Below are positions 1 through 7,837 of a stretch of DNA of 40,144 bases, in pieces. Within the stretch, counting starts at the first letter, position 1. Each line of letters starts with the position of its first letter. The position numbers and the translations under genes are program-made. Under the pieces are notes generated by a model. That model was not told where the DNA came from. It worked only from the letters and a program-made list of their open reading frames with translations, and searched no databases. Where the stretch lies: contig NZ_JAME01000037.1 of assembly GCF_000521865.1 (NCBI RefSeq), forward strand, positions 1-40,144. The letters are read 5' to 3'. Source of the DNA: Roseivivax isoporae LMG 25204 (GTDB taxonomy: Bacteria > Pseudomonadota > Alphaproteobacteria > Rhodobacterales > Rhodobacteraceae).

Positions 1-1091
1 GAGACCTGGCTTGGCCGGATCGCCACGCTGCGGGCCGAACCGCACCTGACACTCCTGTTCCACCTTTCTGGCGGAATCGACAGCCGCGTGGTGACCGCGT
101 TCCATATCTGGCTCAATCGGCACGGTCCGGCATCCGTCGCGGCCACCGGCGTTCGCAGCCTGACGAACAAGTCGCATGAGGACGATTTCGAGATCGCGAG
201 GAAAGTGGCCGAGGCGGGCGGCGTAAACCTCAATACTCCCGGCCCCTCAGCCCCGCGCACGCTGAGCGTCGACCAGGCACTCGCGTCCTGGCGCGCCACC
301 TCCGCCGGCGCTTATTCCCCGGTCCGCACGCCCGTGTCAGTCTCCCCCCCTCCGAGATCCACTTCTCTGGCCACGCGTCGAACGGCCTGAAATGGATCGT
401 GGACGCGCAGGCGGCCCGGCGACGCGTCCGGACGATGAGACGCTCCTACGGCTTCTTCGGCCGGGGGGACCGGTCTCGCTGGCAGGCCGCCTTCGAGGCC
501 GAGCTCGACCGGCTCACGGTCCGAGCGGGAGGTGACATCGGCCGGGGGTGGCGCCGCTTCCTGCGCACGGGCCGCGCCCGGTTCCACGGCGGACAGGCGG
601 CCTCCTACAAGACGCAGGTGGCGATCCTCGACAGCCGGCTCGCGTGGCAGGCGGCCGAAGCGCGCCCCGATGTCGGCGGCGACTTCCAGTTCTGCCACGA
701 CGTGCTGCACGCACTCGCCCCCGACCTGCTCGAGGTGCCATTCGACAGCGCCGCGAAGGCCCTGTCGGCGGATGCGAGGGACCATCTCACGACGCTCGGG
801 CCCCTGTCCCCGGGCCCCGGCAAGGTCTTCGGGACCTTTCCGGAACACACCACGACAGACGCGACAGAAACCACGCGCGGCGCCGCGGTGCGAGACCTGC
901 TGGCCGAGATCGACAAGGGCTGGCACGAGCTGCCGCCCGGTCGCCTCAACCTCTTCTGGAACTGGCACTACTGGCGGATTCGCCGTCGCCTCGCGCGCGA
1001 TCAGGTGCCGCACCCGGTCGCCCTTCGGCATCTGCATCCAGCCTGGCTGCTCATCCGGTTGAAGGAACTCGGGGTCGAACTGGCGCAATAG
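1..1091 (+). pseudogene. Asparagine-synthase-like protein, 5'-truncated by the window and frameshifted
   Basis: The gene enters from the left edge already open. Its first 30 or so codons contain SGGIDSRVV, the SGGxDS pyrophosphate-binding loop of the asparagine synthase / N-type ATP-pyrophosphatase fold. Frame 1 stops at 388-390, but the protein continues without a break in frame 3 (through SEIHFSGHASNGLKW and on to TAG at 1089-1091). The switch falls in a run of seven C at 344-350, so a one-base slip there splits the gene. Asparagine-synthase-like proteins without a real asparagine role are common in capsule and EPS loci, which is why it could be linked to the cluster, but that is inference. 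The ~230-residue C-terminal part has no motif I recognise. It is either a true pseudogene or a homopolymer sequencing error. Confidence 0.6.
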
Positions 1092-1238
1092 CATCTGCCC
1101 ATGCCTCCGGGTCGACCTGCTGAGCGTGCTCGCGACCGGCGAGGCCTATCGTTTTGATCTGCTTGCAGGGGAAGTGAACGAAATAGGTAGTCAGCGCACG
1201 GACCGGACTGGCCGGACGAGTGCTGTGCCGCCGTAGTC

Positions 1239-1269
1239 GTCCCGGGATCCCGCGGCCATTCCCCGGGAC
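1239..1269. terminator. Possible bidirectional terminator hairpin
   Basis: GTCCCGGG (1239-1246) and CCCGGGAC (1262-1269) form a perfect 8-bp inverted repeat with a 15-nt loop, between the convergent ends of the asparagine-synthase-like gene and the LysR gene. There is no T-run on either side, so function is uncertain. Confidence 0.35.
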
Positions 1270-1276
1270 CTGACGC

Positions 1277-2170
1277 TCATCCGCCCGTCGCCTGCACGTG
1301 GTCGATGAAGGCACGCAGCGCCGGGGGCATCAGGCGGCGGTCGTAATAGTAGAGAAGCGGTCCCGGGAACGCGGGCGTCCAGTCGTCGAGCACGGGGAGG
1401 AGGGCGCCGCTTGCGAGATCGTCCGCCACGTAATCGTCGAAGGTGTAAACCAGCCCCAGCGAGGCGCGGGCGGCGGCGAGCGCGGTCTCGACGCTGTTCA
1501 CGGCGAGACGGCCCTCGGGGACGATCTCATGCGCCTCGCCGTCCTGCGCCAGCGACCAGGGCAGGACATTGCCGCCCGAGAATACCGTGACGATGCAGGA
1601 ATGGCGCGCGAGATCGCGCGGATGCCCGGGCGTGCCGTGCCGCGCGAGGTACTCGGGGGTCGCGGCCACGATCATGCGCTGCGGGGCGCCGAGCCGCACC
1701 GCGATCATGTCCTGCTCGAGCGTCTCCTCGTAGCGCACGCCCGCGTCGAAGCCCGCGGCGATCACGTCGACGAGGTCGGCCTCCGCGACCACCTCCATCC
1801 GCACGCAAGGATGGCGCTCGAGGAAGGCGGCGACGTGCGGCATGAGCCTGAGTTCGATCGCCGGGCGCGGGCCGTTGATGCGCAGGCGTCCTGCCACCCC
1901 TTCGGCCGCGGCGAGGCCCGGGCCGCGGGTCGCGTCCTCGAGCACGCTCAGCGCGTCGCGCGTCCGTTCGAGCAGCCGCTGTCCTTCTTCCGTCAATGCG
2001 GCGCTGCGCGTCGTGCGGTTGAGAAGCCGGGTGCCGAGCTGCTCCTCGAGGTCGCGGATGCGGTCGCTCAGGGTCGAGGGCGAGACCGCGAGTTCGGCCG
2101 CCGCGCGGCGGAAGTTGAGATGCCGCGCCACGACGGCGAACTGCGCGAGCGCATTGAGGTCGACCTGCAT
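1277..2170 (-). CDS. LysR-family transcriptional regulator
   Basis: A 297-residue protein of normal LysR length. Residues about 3-62 form the winged helix-turn-helix (FAVVARHLNFRRAAAELAVS, then the typical TLSDRIRDLEEQLGTRLLNR and TxxGxxLL stretch). The rest is a periplasmic-binding-like effector domain. The start is the ATG at 2168-2170; the reading frame stays open upstream but loses LysR similarity there. It is divergent from the short-chain dehydrogenase at 2291, the classical LysR-target arrangement, with a dyad in between (see 2176-2222). It most likely controls that oxidoreductase. The inducer cannot be read from sequence, and no direct link to EPS synthesis is visible. Confidence 0.92.
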   Translation of the reverse strand: MQVDLNALAQFAVVARHLNFRRAAAELAVSPSTLSDRIRDLEEQLGTRLLNRTTRSAALTEEGQRLLERTRDALSVLEDATRGPGLAAAEGVAGRLRINGPRPAIELRLMPHVAAFLERHPCVRMEVVAEADLVDVIAAGFDAGVRYEETLEQDMIAVRLGAPQRMIVAATPEYLARHGTPGHPRDLARHSCIVTVFSGGNVLPWSLAQDGEAHEIVPEGRLAVNSVETALAAARASLGLVYTFDDYVADDLASGALLPVLDDWTPAFPGPLLYYYDRRLMPPALRAFIDHVQATGG

Positions 2171-2290
2171 AGATTGTCCGATTTTCCGGATGGCTCTTCC
2201 GGACCGTGCCGGATTATCGGACGCATGGTCAACGTCTACCTTCAGTCCGGTCCGGGCCACGAGCGGCCCGCAGCCAGAAGGAAAAGAGTC
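2171..2290. promoter_or_regulatory. LysR/SDR divergent promoter region with a dyad operator candidate
   Basis: The 120-bp gap holds two 14-bp half-sites in inverted orientation, GTCCGATTTTCCGG (2176-2189) and CCGGATTATCGGAC (2209-2222). They match at 12 of 14 positions and their centres are 33 bp apart, about three helical turns. Two direct copies of TTCCGGA (2184-2190, 2197-2203) sit inside. This geometry suits binding of a multimeric LysR protein over both promoters. Binding itself is inferred. Confidence 0.55.
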
Positions 2291-3046
2291 ATGACCGACA
2301 AGATCGCCCTCATCACCGGCGCGAGCCGCGGCCTCGGCCGGGCCGCCGCACTGAAACTGGCCGAGACGGGCACCCATGTCATCGGGACCTACAACCGTTC
2401 GAAGGACGCCGCAGACGAGGTTGCCGCCGGAATCGAGGCCTGCGGCGCCAGGGCCGCGATGCTGCCCTTCGACGCGGAGACCGGCGACATCCCGGCCTTC
2501 GCTGCGGAGATTGCTGACACGCTGCGCACCAGGTTCGGCCGCGACAGCCTCGACCACCTCGTCAACAACGCGGGCATCGGCGTGCATGCCCCCTTCGCCG
2601 AGACTGCGGCGGAAGATCTCGACCGGCTCTACCGCATCCACGTGCGCACGCCCTTCCTGCTGACCCGGGCGTTGCTGCCGCTCGTGGCGGAGGGCGGGCA
2701 CATCCTCTTCGTCTCCTCGGGGCTCGCACGGTTCGCGCTGCCGGGCTACGCGGCCTACGGCGCCATGAAGGGCGCGGTGGAGGTTCTCGCGCGCTACGGT
2801 GCCCGGGAGTTCGGCGCGCGGGGCATCCGGGTGAACAGCCTCGCCCCCGGCGCGATCGAGACGGATTTCGGCGGCGGCGCCGTGCGCGACGATGCCGAGG
2901 TCAACGCCTTCGTCGCCGCGAACACGGCGCTCGGGCGCCCGGGCCTGCCAGACGACATCGGCAACGCGGTCGCGGCGCTCCTTTCGGGGCGGCTCGACTG
3001 GATGACCGGCCAGCGCGTCGAGGTGTCGGGCGGGCAGTCCCTCTGA
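2291..3046 (+). CDS. Short-chain dehydrogenase/reductase (SDR)
   Basis: A 251-residue classical SDR. The N-terminus has the Rossmann motif TGASRGLG (TGxxxGxG). NNAG follows around residue 93, then the catalytic Ser in FVSSG and the YxxxK motif (YGAMK). The C-terminus ends in the usual GxxxxVSGGQ-type segment. The ATG at 2291 is preceded by an A/G-rich stretch (AAGGAAAAG) that can serve as ribosome binding site. It is divergently transcribed from the LysR gene and is the probable target of that regulator. The NAD(P)-dependent substrate cannot be predicted. Confidence 0.92.
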   Translation: MTDKIALITGASRGLGRAAALKLAETGTHVIGTYNRSKDAADEVAAGIEACGARAAMLPFDAETGDIPAFAAEIADTLRTRFGRDSLDHLVNNAGIGVHAPFAETAAEDLDRLYRIHVRTPFLLTRALLPLVAEGGHILFVSSGLARFALPGYAAYGAMKGAVEVLARYGAREFGARGIRVNSLAPGAIETDFGGGAVRDDAEVNAFVAANTALGRPGLPDDIGNAVAALLSGRLDWMTGQRVEVSGGQSL

Positions 3047-3058
3047 ACAAGGACGCGT

Positions 3059-3084
3059 CGCCGCCGCCTCAGCGCGCGGCGGCG
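3059..3084. terminator. GC-rich hairpin between convergent genes
   Basis: CGCCGCCGC (3059-3067) pairs perfectly with GCGGCGGCG (3076-3084) across an 8-nt loop. It lies between the SDR stop and the end of the leftward sulfotransferase, overlapping the latter's last codons. It could stop transcription in both directions, although no T-run is present. Confidence 0.4.
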
Positions 3085-3872
3085 GCGTGGGAGAGTGCTG
3101 CCTCGTGGATGGCGAGGTCGGGGGCGCAGAGCTCGCGCAAGCGGGCGAGGACCCTGTCGGGAAAGGGCGGCGCGCCGTCGGGGGCGGCGTTCAGGCGCTG
3201 GAGCCGGAGCGGCACGCCGAAGGTCTCGCGGTAGCCCGCAAGGAAGGCGGGCTGGCGGTCGAGGAAGCCCACGAGCGCGAAGCCGTCGAGCCGCGCGATG
3301 GCCTCGCCCGTGGCTTCGGCCACCGCGTCCTCGGCGATGTCGTTGCGGCCCGCGAGGTAGCGCAGGTAGACCCGGGCGTGCCGGCGGGCGACGGAGCTCT
3401 CAAGATAGGCCTCAAGATCGTCATCCACGAGCCCCGCCCGCTGCGCCATCCGGAGGTTCGAGATGGTCCGCGCGAGCGGCTCGCGCAAGAGCGTCACGTA
3501 GCGGTAGCGGTCGCCGAAATGCGCGTGCGCGGCCTCGGACCACAGGACGTGGCCGTGGATCAGCATCGTGTCCCAGGCCATGTGCTGCAGCATCAGGGTC
3601 TCGCGCAGGTCGAAGACGCGCCAGCCCTCGTCGAAATCCTCGTGGCAGGCCCGCGGGTCGTCGCGGCCGAAGGCGCGGATCGCCGCCGCCCGCCGGGTCG
3701 AGACCGCGTCGATGACGCCGATGCGCTGCTGCATCGGCACGGTGGCGTACATCGCCTCGGACAGCGAGGTGCCGCCGCATTTCGGCATGTGGAAGAACAC
3801 GCTCGGGTGGCGCGGCGGCGATCCGGTGGCGGTGCGCAGGACGCGCCCCCCGCCGATCGCCATGCGCCGCAC
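3069..3872 (-). CDS. Sulfotransferase family protein (family-2 type), 1 of 5
   Basis: About 267 residues. The 5'-phosphosulfate loop is visible near the N-terminus as FFHMPKCGGTSL (around residues 26-37). The 3'-phosphate motif is LLREPLARTISNL (Arg near 130, Ser near 138), and an HGH stretch lies between them. These match PAPS-dependent sulfotransferases of the family-2/HS2ST-like group, which usually modify carbohydrates. I chose the GTG at 3872 because AGGGA sits 7 nt upstream; an ATG three codons further in (3863) is the alternative. It is a single gene, convergent with the SDR. Its place at the edge of an EPS locus suggests sulfation of the polymer, which is inference. Confidence 0.8.
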   Translation of the reverse strand: MRRMAIGGGRVLRTATGSPPRHPSVFFHMPKCGGTSLSEAMYATVPMQQRIGVIDAVSTRRAAAIRAFGRDDPRACHEDFDEGWRVFDLRETLMLQHMAWDTMLIHGHVLWSEAAHAHFGDRYRYVTLLREPLARTISNLRMAQRAGLVDDDLEAYLESSVARRHARVYLRYLAGRNDIAEDAVAEATGEAIARLDGFALVGFLDRQPAFLAGYRETFGVPLRLQRLNAAPDGAPPFPDRVLARLRELCAPDLAIHEAALSHAAAAR

Positions 3873-4100
3873 CAGACGTTCCCTGAAGGGGGCTTTGCGC
3901 GCCAAGGCTGCCTCGTGTCGCTCGGCCGGACGGGTGCCGGGGCCCCTGCCGGAATGGATGTGGGACGGCCGGCGCGTCGCGCGCGACCCGTGCGGCGACC
4001 GTAGCGCCGCAGCGCGGCAAGGCGCAATGCGCCCGCGCCCGCTTTTGCCCCCGGCGCGCGCGGATGGCGTCGAAACCGGCGCCTTCCCGCGAGACGCGAA

Positions 4101-4125
4101 CGCCCCCGTGCGGGGCACGGGGGCG
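4101..4125 (-). terminator. Strong hairpin downstream of the small RTX gene
   Basis: CGCCCCCGTG and CACGGGGGCG form a perfect 10-bp stem with a 5-nt loop, about 30 nt after the RTX stop codon. It has no clear T-tract, as is common in very GC-rich genomes. Confidence 0.6.
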
Positions 4126-4155
4126 CGGCATTCCGGCCCGTCGGCCGACTGCGGT

Positions 4156-4695
4156 TCAGAGCACCGTGTCGGTGGCGAAGATCGCGTTGACGTCCTCGAC
4201 GCTCAGGCCGGCGAAGATGATCGTGCCGCCGCTGTCGAGTTCGACCACCGCGCCCTGCGCGCCGTCGGTGACCGACACGACGCTCACGTCCTCGAGCAGG
4301 ATCTGGTCGATGCCCGTCTCGTAGTCGAAGATCTTGTTCCAGCCGGTGGCGTTGTCGCGGAAGTAGAACGTGTCCGACCCCGCGCCGCCGAAGAACTTGT
4401 TGTCGCCCTCGCCACCGCTCAGCAGGTCGTTGCCGACGCCGCCCGCGAGCTTGTCGTCGCCGACGCCGCCCACGAGGGTGTCGTCGCCCGCGCCGCCGCT
4501 CAGGGTATCGTCGCCCGGGCCGCCGGCCAGGCTGTCGTTGCCCGTCCCGCCCTTGAGCATGTCGCTGCCCGCGCTGCCCTTGAGGGAATCGTCGCCGCCG
4601 GCACCGTTGATCGAGTCGTTGCCTCCGGCGGCATTGATCGTGTCGTCGCCGTTGCTCGCCAGGAGCGACTCGATGCCGTTCGATGTGAGAATCAT
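4156..4695 (-). CDS. Small RTX calcium-binding repeat protein, probably type I secreted
   Basis: A 179-residue acidic protein. Residues about 14-110 are roughly ten consecutive RTX nonapeptides of the form GGxGxDxLx (for example GGAGDDTLV and GGTGNDSLA), which bind calcium in a beta-roll. A C-terminal segment (FYFRDNATGWNKIFDYETGIDQILL and on) resembles the post-repeat region of RTX proteins that carries the uncleaved type I secretion signal. There is no enzymatic domain and no Sec signal. It is monocistronic, with a long AT-richer upstream region holding a dyad (4849-4877) and a terminator hairpin behind. It may act as a secreted EPS- or surface-associated calcium-binding protein. The exporter genes are not in the window. 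Confidence 0.85.
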   Translation of the reverse strand: MILTSNGIESLLASNGDDTINAAGGNDSINGAGGDDSLKGSAGSDMLKGGTGNDSLAGGPGDDTLSGGAGDDTLVGGVGDDKLAGGVGNDLLSGGEGDNKFFGGAGSDTFYFRDNATGWNKIFDYETGIDQILLEDVSVVSVTDGAQGAVVELDSGGTIIFAGLSVEDVNAIFATDTVL

Positions 4696-4848
4696 GGAAT
4701 CATCCGTCTTAAAAATGGCCGCCGAAATAGGGGCCGAGTGGAAACACCTGGGACGGGCAACGCCTTAATTCCGCCACATCCCGGCCGGACCTTAGCCGCG
4801 ATCGATGACGAGTCAACGAAACGGCCCGCGCTGTCGCGCGCTGCAGTG

Positions 4849-4877
4849 CGTTCTGATTAAAGCCCTGATTCAGAACG
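4849..4877. promoter_or_regulatory. Perfect inverted repeat, operator candidate upstream of the small RTX gene
   Basis: CGTTCTGA (4849-4856) and TCAGAACG (4870-4877) are perfect inverted copies with start-to-start spacing of 21 bp, two helical turns. The direct repeat CTGATT overlaps both halves. It is about 155-180 bp upstream of the RTX start, in an AT-rich setting. It looks like a site for a dimeric regulator; which one is unknown. Confidence 0.5.
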
Positions 4878-5003
4878 ATTTATAGAAATGCATCGTGGGG
4901 AATTCAGGGCCGCGACGGCCGGGCTGGCCGGCAATCGCCCAAAATTTCTACCTTGAAAATGCCACAATCTCAAATTGTTTCCACCGCGCGTGCGCGCTGC
5001 CTT

Positions 5004-5031
5004 CCCGTTGCGCCCGCAAAAGCGGCACGGG
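5004..5031 (-). terminator. Terminator-like hairpin after the exo operon
   Basis: CCCGT/ACGGG and the inner CCGC-AAAA-GCGG form a bulged stem-loop about 20 nt past the stop of the last gene in the leftward exoP-L-A-M-sulfotransferase operon. Confidence 0.4.
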
Positions 5032-5052
5032 ATGGCCCGGACTCACCCGAAC

Positions 5053-5922
5053 TCACACGCTCCAGTTGTCGAAGGGCAGCCCCGTCATCTCGCGGAAGAG
5101 CGCCGCGTCAGCGGCGAGATCGGCGCGGAACCGGGCGCGCAGCGCCTCGGGGAACGGCGCGGCGTGGCGGGCGGGCCCGCGCGCGAGGCCGCGTCGGATC
5201 CGGTCGCGCGTGCCGCGGCCGACGAGCCCCGCGATCCGCCGTCCCGCCGGCGACTGGGCGAAGCGCAGGACCGGCGCGGGCACCCGCGACAGCTCGCGGC
5301 TGTCGTTCTGCGCGCCGGCGTCCGCCACCGCATGGCGCGGCGCGCCGATATGGTCGCAGACCCGGTCGAACACCGCCTGGGGGTCGCGCACGAGCAGGTC
5401 GAAGTCGAGGACCGCCACCGCCTCGGCCGGGAAGTGGCGGCGATATTCCGCGAGCTGGCGCGCGTAGCGGCTCGCATCGAGGATGTGGTGGTATTCGTGG
5501 CTGTCCGCGAAGGCCTCGAGACCGCCCGGCAGCGTGCCCATGAGCACGCCGTGGCGGAACTGCGATTCCGCCCGCGCCACCGGGTCGCGCACGATGTAGA
5601 CGAGCCGCGCCTCGGGACAGGTCTCGGCCATCCGCGCGGCGACGCCGGGAAAGTCGCGGGACTTGGTGTAGTTCGGGCTCGCCTCGCCGCGCAGACGCGG
5701 GGCGCCCGGGGTCTCGCGCGCGAACTGCGCCTCGTACCAGTCGAGCCCCTGCGGCCAGTTCTTCTCGGCCACGAAGAAGTCCGTCTCCTTGTCGCGCGAC
5801 ATGTCGATGCCGGGATGGGCGGCGAGCTGGCGGTAGAGCGTGGTGGTGCCGCATTTCATCGCGCCGATGATGATGAAGTGCGGCAGGCGCCGGCCGGCGG
5901 CGGCCGTGTGGGGGGCGGTCAT
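5053..5922 (-). CDS. Sulfotransferase domain protein, 2 of 5, last gene of the exo operon
   Basis: A 289-residue cytosolic sulfotransferase of the Sulfotransfer_1 type. The PAPS 5'-phosphosulfate loop is IIIGAMKCGTTTLYRQL (MKCGTTT at 22-28). KETDFF follows at 45-50, and the 3'-phosphate site is YIVRDPVARAESQF (Arg112, Ser120). All expected PAPS-binding residues are present. The ATG overlaps the stop of the ExoM-like gene by 4 bases (ATGA), so it is translationally coupled to a sugar transferase. This is strong contextual evidence that its acceptor is the EPS repeat unit or its lipid-linked precursor. The exact sugar and position cannot be read. Confidence 0.85.
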   Translation of the reverse strand: MTAPHTAAAGRRLPHFIIIGAMKCGTTTLYRQLAAHPGIDMSRDKETDFFVAEKNWPQGLDWYEAQFARETPGAPRLRGEASPNYTKSRDFPGVAARMAETCPEARLVYIVRDPVARAESQFRHGVLMGTLPGGLEAFADSHEYHHILDASRYARQLAEYRRHFPAEAVAVLDFDLLVRDPQAVFDRVCDHIGAPRHAVADAGAQNDSRELSRVPAPVLRFAQSPAGRRIAGLVGRGTRDRIRRGLARGPARHAAPFPEALRARFRADLAADAALFREMTGLPFDNWSV

Positions 5923-6815
5923 GTCCGCGATCCTCCGTAGAGCGCGCGCTGGGGCAGCTTCAGGCAGCCCGCGCAGACGCCCGCATGCATGGTGCCGCGC
6001 ATGAGCCAGAAGGCGCGCCGCTCGCGGTTCGGGACCGAGAGGCCCGCGCGCAGCCCGCAATAGCCCGCCTTGAGCGCGGCGGTGGCGAAGAGGCGCACCC
6101 GCGCGGGCGCGTCCGTGGCCGAGGCGGCGTAGCTCTGGCCGATCCGGTAGCGGCGGCGCAGGAGCCAGCCGAGGCTCAGCCGTTCGGGCGGCACGGCCTC
6201 GGTGACGACCGCCTCGGGTGCCACCGCATAGACCGCGCCGAGCCGGCGCAGGCGGAAGAAGAACTCGGTGTCCTCGCCGCCCGAGCGGCCGCGGGCGAGC
6301 TCGAAGCGCGCGGCGCGCCAGGGCGCGTCGCCCCAGCGCAGGAGCGCGTTGCAGGTGTGCCCGGTCTCGACCACGCCGCCGCGCGGCGCCGCGCGCTGCG
6401 AGTGGAAGTCGCCGCGCACGATCCAGTCGGGCGTGCCCGGGTCGTAGCGGGCCCGGCTCGGGCCGAAGATGCCGTCGGCGCCGGTCTCGCGCTGGCGGGC
6501 GAGGAGCGCCTCGAGCCAGTCCTCGCGGGCGATCTCGTCGTCGTCGAGAAAGGCCAGCCAGTCGGCGTCCGCCGCGTCGAGCCCGGCATTGCGCGCGATC
6601 GAGATGTTGCCGCCCGGCACGTGGCGGTAGCGCACGGGGAAATCGAGCGCCGCCGCGGCCTCCGCGACCCGCGCCTCGGCGCTCGGGGTCGCGTCGTTGT
6701 CGATCACGAGGGCCGACAGCGCGACGCCCCCGGGCACCCGCAGCCGGCCGAGCGAGGCGAGCGTGTCGGCCACGTGCGGGCGGCGGAAGGTGCAGATGCA
6801 GATCTCGATCCTCAT
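5919..6815 (-). CDS. exoM: ExoM-like family 2 glycosyltransferase
   Basis: A 298-residue GT2 enzyme. Features I recognise from succinoglycan ExoM are the N-terminal CICTFRRP, the donor-site FLDDDE (around residue 90), RGDFHS, TGHTCNALLR and SGGEDTEFFFRL, plus the C-terminal HAGVCAGCLKL segment. In S. meliloti ExoM adds a beta-1,4 glucose to the lipid-linked succinoglycan intermediate; the same reaction here is likely but not proven. It acts at the inner face of the cytoplasmic membrane. It overlaps by 4 bases with exoA upstream and with the sulfotransferase downstream, so it sits inside one operon. Confidence 0.85.
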   Translation of the reverse strand: MRIEICICTFRRPHVADTLASLGRLRVPGGVALSALVIDNDATPSAEARVAEAAAALDFPVRYRHVPGGNISIARNAGLDAADADWLAFLDDDEIAREDWLEALLARQRETGADGIFGPSRARYDPGTPDWIVRGDFHSQRAAPRGGVVETGHTCNALLRWGDAPWRAARFELARGRSGGEDTEFFFRLRRLGAVYAVAPEAVVTEAVPPERLSLGWLLRRRYRIGQSYAASATDAPARVRLFATAALKAGYCGLRAGLSVPNRERRAFWLMRGTMHAGVCAGCLKLPQRALYGGSRT

Positions 6816-7837
6816 CGCCAGCCCCCCGGCCGCGCCATCTCGGTCAGGAAGCCCATCCCCCAGGCGCCGTGCATGGCGGCGAGCGCCGGGCCCACCCAGA
6901 GCGCGCAGGCCGAGCGCCGGCGCAGGACCTCGCGCAGGGTCAGCGCCGCGAGCGCGCCCGCGTAGAGCCCGGGCAGGAGCAGCGCCGCGGGCGCCCAGGG
7001 CGCCGCGAGAAGCCCCGCGAGGCAGGCCAGGACCACGAGCGGCGGCAGCATCTGGCGCAGCCGCGGGCGCATGCGGTGCCTCTTTACCGTCTGCGCCCGG
7101 CCCACGCCGTAGCGCCAGTACTGCCGCGCGAGGGCGGCGGGCGTCGGGCGCATGACGTAGCCGATGCGGATCGTCGCATCGAGCCAGATGCGTCCGCCCG
7201 CGCGCCCGATGCGGTGGTCGAGCTCGGCATCCTCGTTCGCCACGAAGCGGGTGTCGTAGCCGCCCACCGCCCGGAAGGCCGCGAGGTCGAAGCCCGCATG
7301 GTGGCCGTGGTCCACGTAGCCCGAGCGGGTGCCGCCGCGATGGCCCGACCCGCCCGATCCCGCGCGGGTCTCCATCGCCCAGGCGGCGCCGCGCTGGAAA
7401 CAGCCCGTGCCCCCCGAATCCATCACCGTGGCGAGCGCCGCGACGCCCCGGGCGCGCAGGGAGGAGGCCACCCGCAGCACGTAGTCCGGCGGGTAATGCG
7501 CATGGGCGTCGACCCGCACGAGGATCCTGTGCCGCGGCTCGGCGCAGGTCTCGACCACGAGGTTGACCGCCACCGATTGCAGCCGCCCGGGATTGTCGAC
7601 GAGCCGCAGGTTGGGCCGGGTCAGGGCCATCTCGCGCACGATCGCGGGCGTGCGGTCGCGGCTGCCGCCATCGGCCACGACCACGCGCACCTGCTCCATG
7701 CCGGGGCAGTCCATGATCGCCGCGAGGGTCGCGGCGATATGCGCCTCCTCGTTCAGGACGGGGATCGCCACGAGGATCTCGGCCGGATCGACGGCGGGCG
7801 TGTCGGCCACGGGCGGGGAGGAGAGCGGGCGCGTCAT
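6812..7837 (-). CDS. exoA: ExoA-like succinoglycan family 2 glycosyltransferase
   Basis: A 341-residue GT2 protein with the ExoA signature. It shows VAIPVLNEEAHI at the start, VVADGGSRDRT, the acidic donor site RVDAHAHYP, GGSGHRGG...VDHGHHA, then NEDAELDHRIGRAGG and QYWRYGVGRA. Two or three hydrophobic segments near the C-terminus (around residues 270-330) anchor it in the membrane. ExoA adds the first glucose, beta-1,3-linked, to the lipid-linked galactose in succinoglycan synthesis. The start ATG overlaps the ExoL-like stop by 4 bases. The close match of motif order makes the family call firm; the linkage is inferred from the family. Confidence 0.87.
   Translation of the reverse strand: MTRPLSSPPVADTPAVDPAEILVAIPVLNEEAHIAATLAAIMDCPGMEQVRVVVADGGSRDRTPAIVREMALTRPNLRLVDNPGRLQSVAVNLVVETCAEPRHRILVRVDAHAHYPPDYVLRVASSLRARGVAALATVMDSGGTGCFQRGAAWAMETRAGSGGSGHRGGTRSGYVDHGHHAGFDLAAFRAVGGYDTRFVANEDAELDHRIGRAGGRIWLDATIRIGYVMRPTPAALARQYWRYGVGRAQTVKRHRMRPRLRQMLPPLVVLACLAGLLAAPWAPAALLLPGLYAGALAALTLREVLRRRSACALWVGPALAAMHGAWGMGFLTEMARPGGWR

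Larger units (their letters stand above)
4696..5052. other. 357-bp intergenic region, AT-richer, probable promoter of the small RTX gene
   Basis: This is one of the least GC-rich stretches in the left part of the window, with several A/T tracts (for example near 4940-4980). It contains the dyad at 4849-4877 and, at its right end, a terminator-like hairpin for the leftward exo operon. No gene or RNA is recognisable. Confidence 0.5.

Noticed and set aside
1298-2290. Long open frame upstream of the SDR, and the LysR frame extended to 2701
   Set aside because: Both extensions are antisense shadows of the neighbouring gene in GC-rich DNA. Domain starts and ribosome sites place the true starts at 2291 and 2170.
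4400-4640. Regular GC-rich repeats that could suggest a CRISPR array or tandem repeat
   Set aside because: The period is 27 bases, coding for RTX nonapeptides with varied codons; there are no unique spacers.
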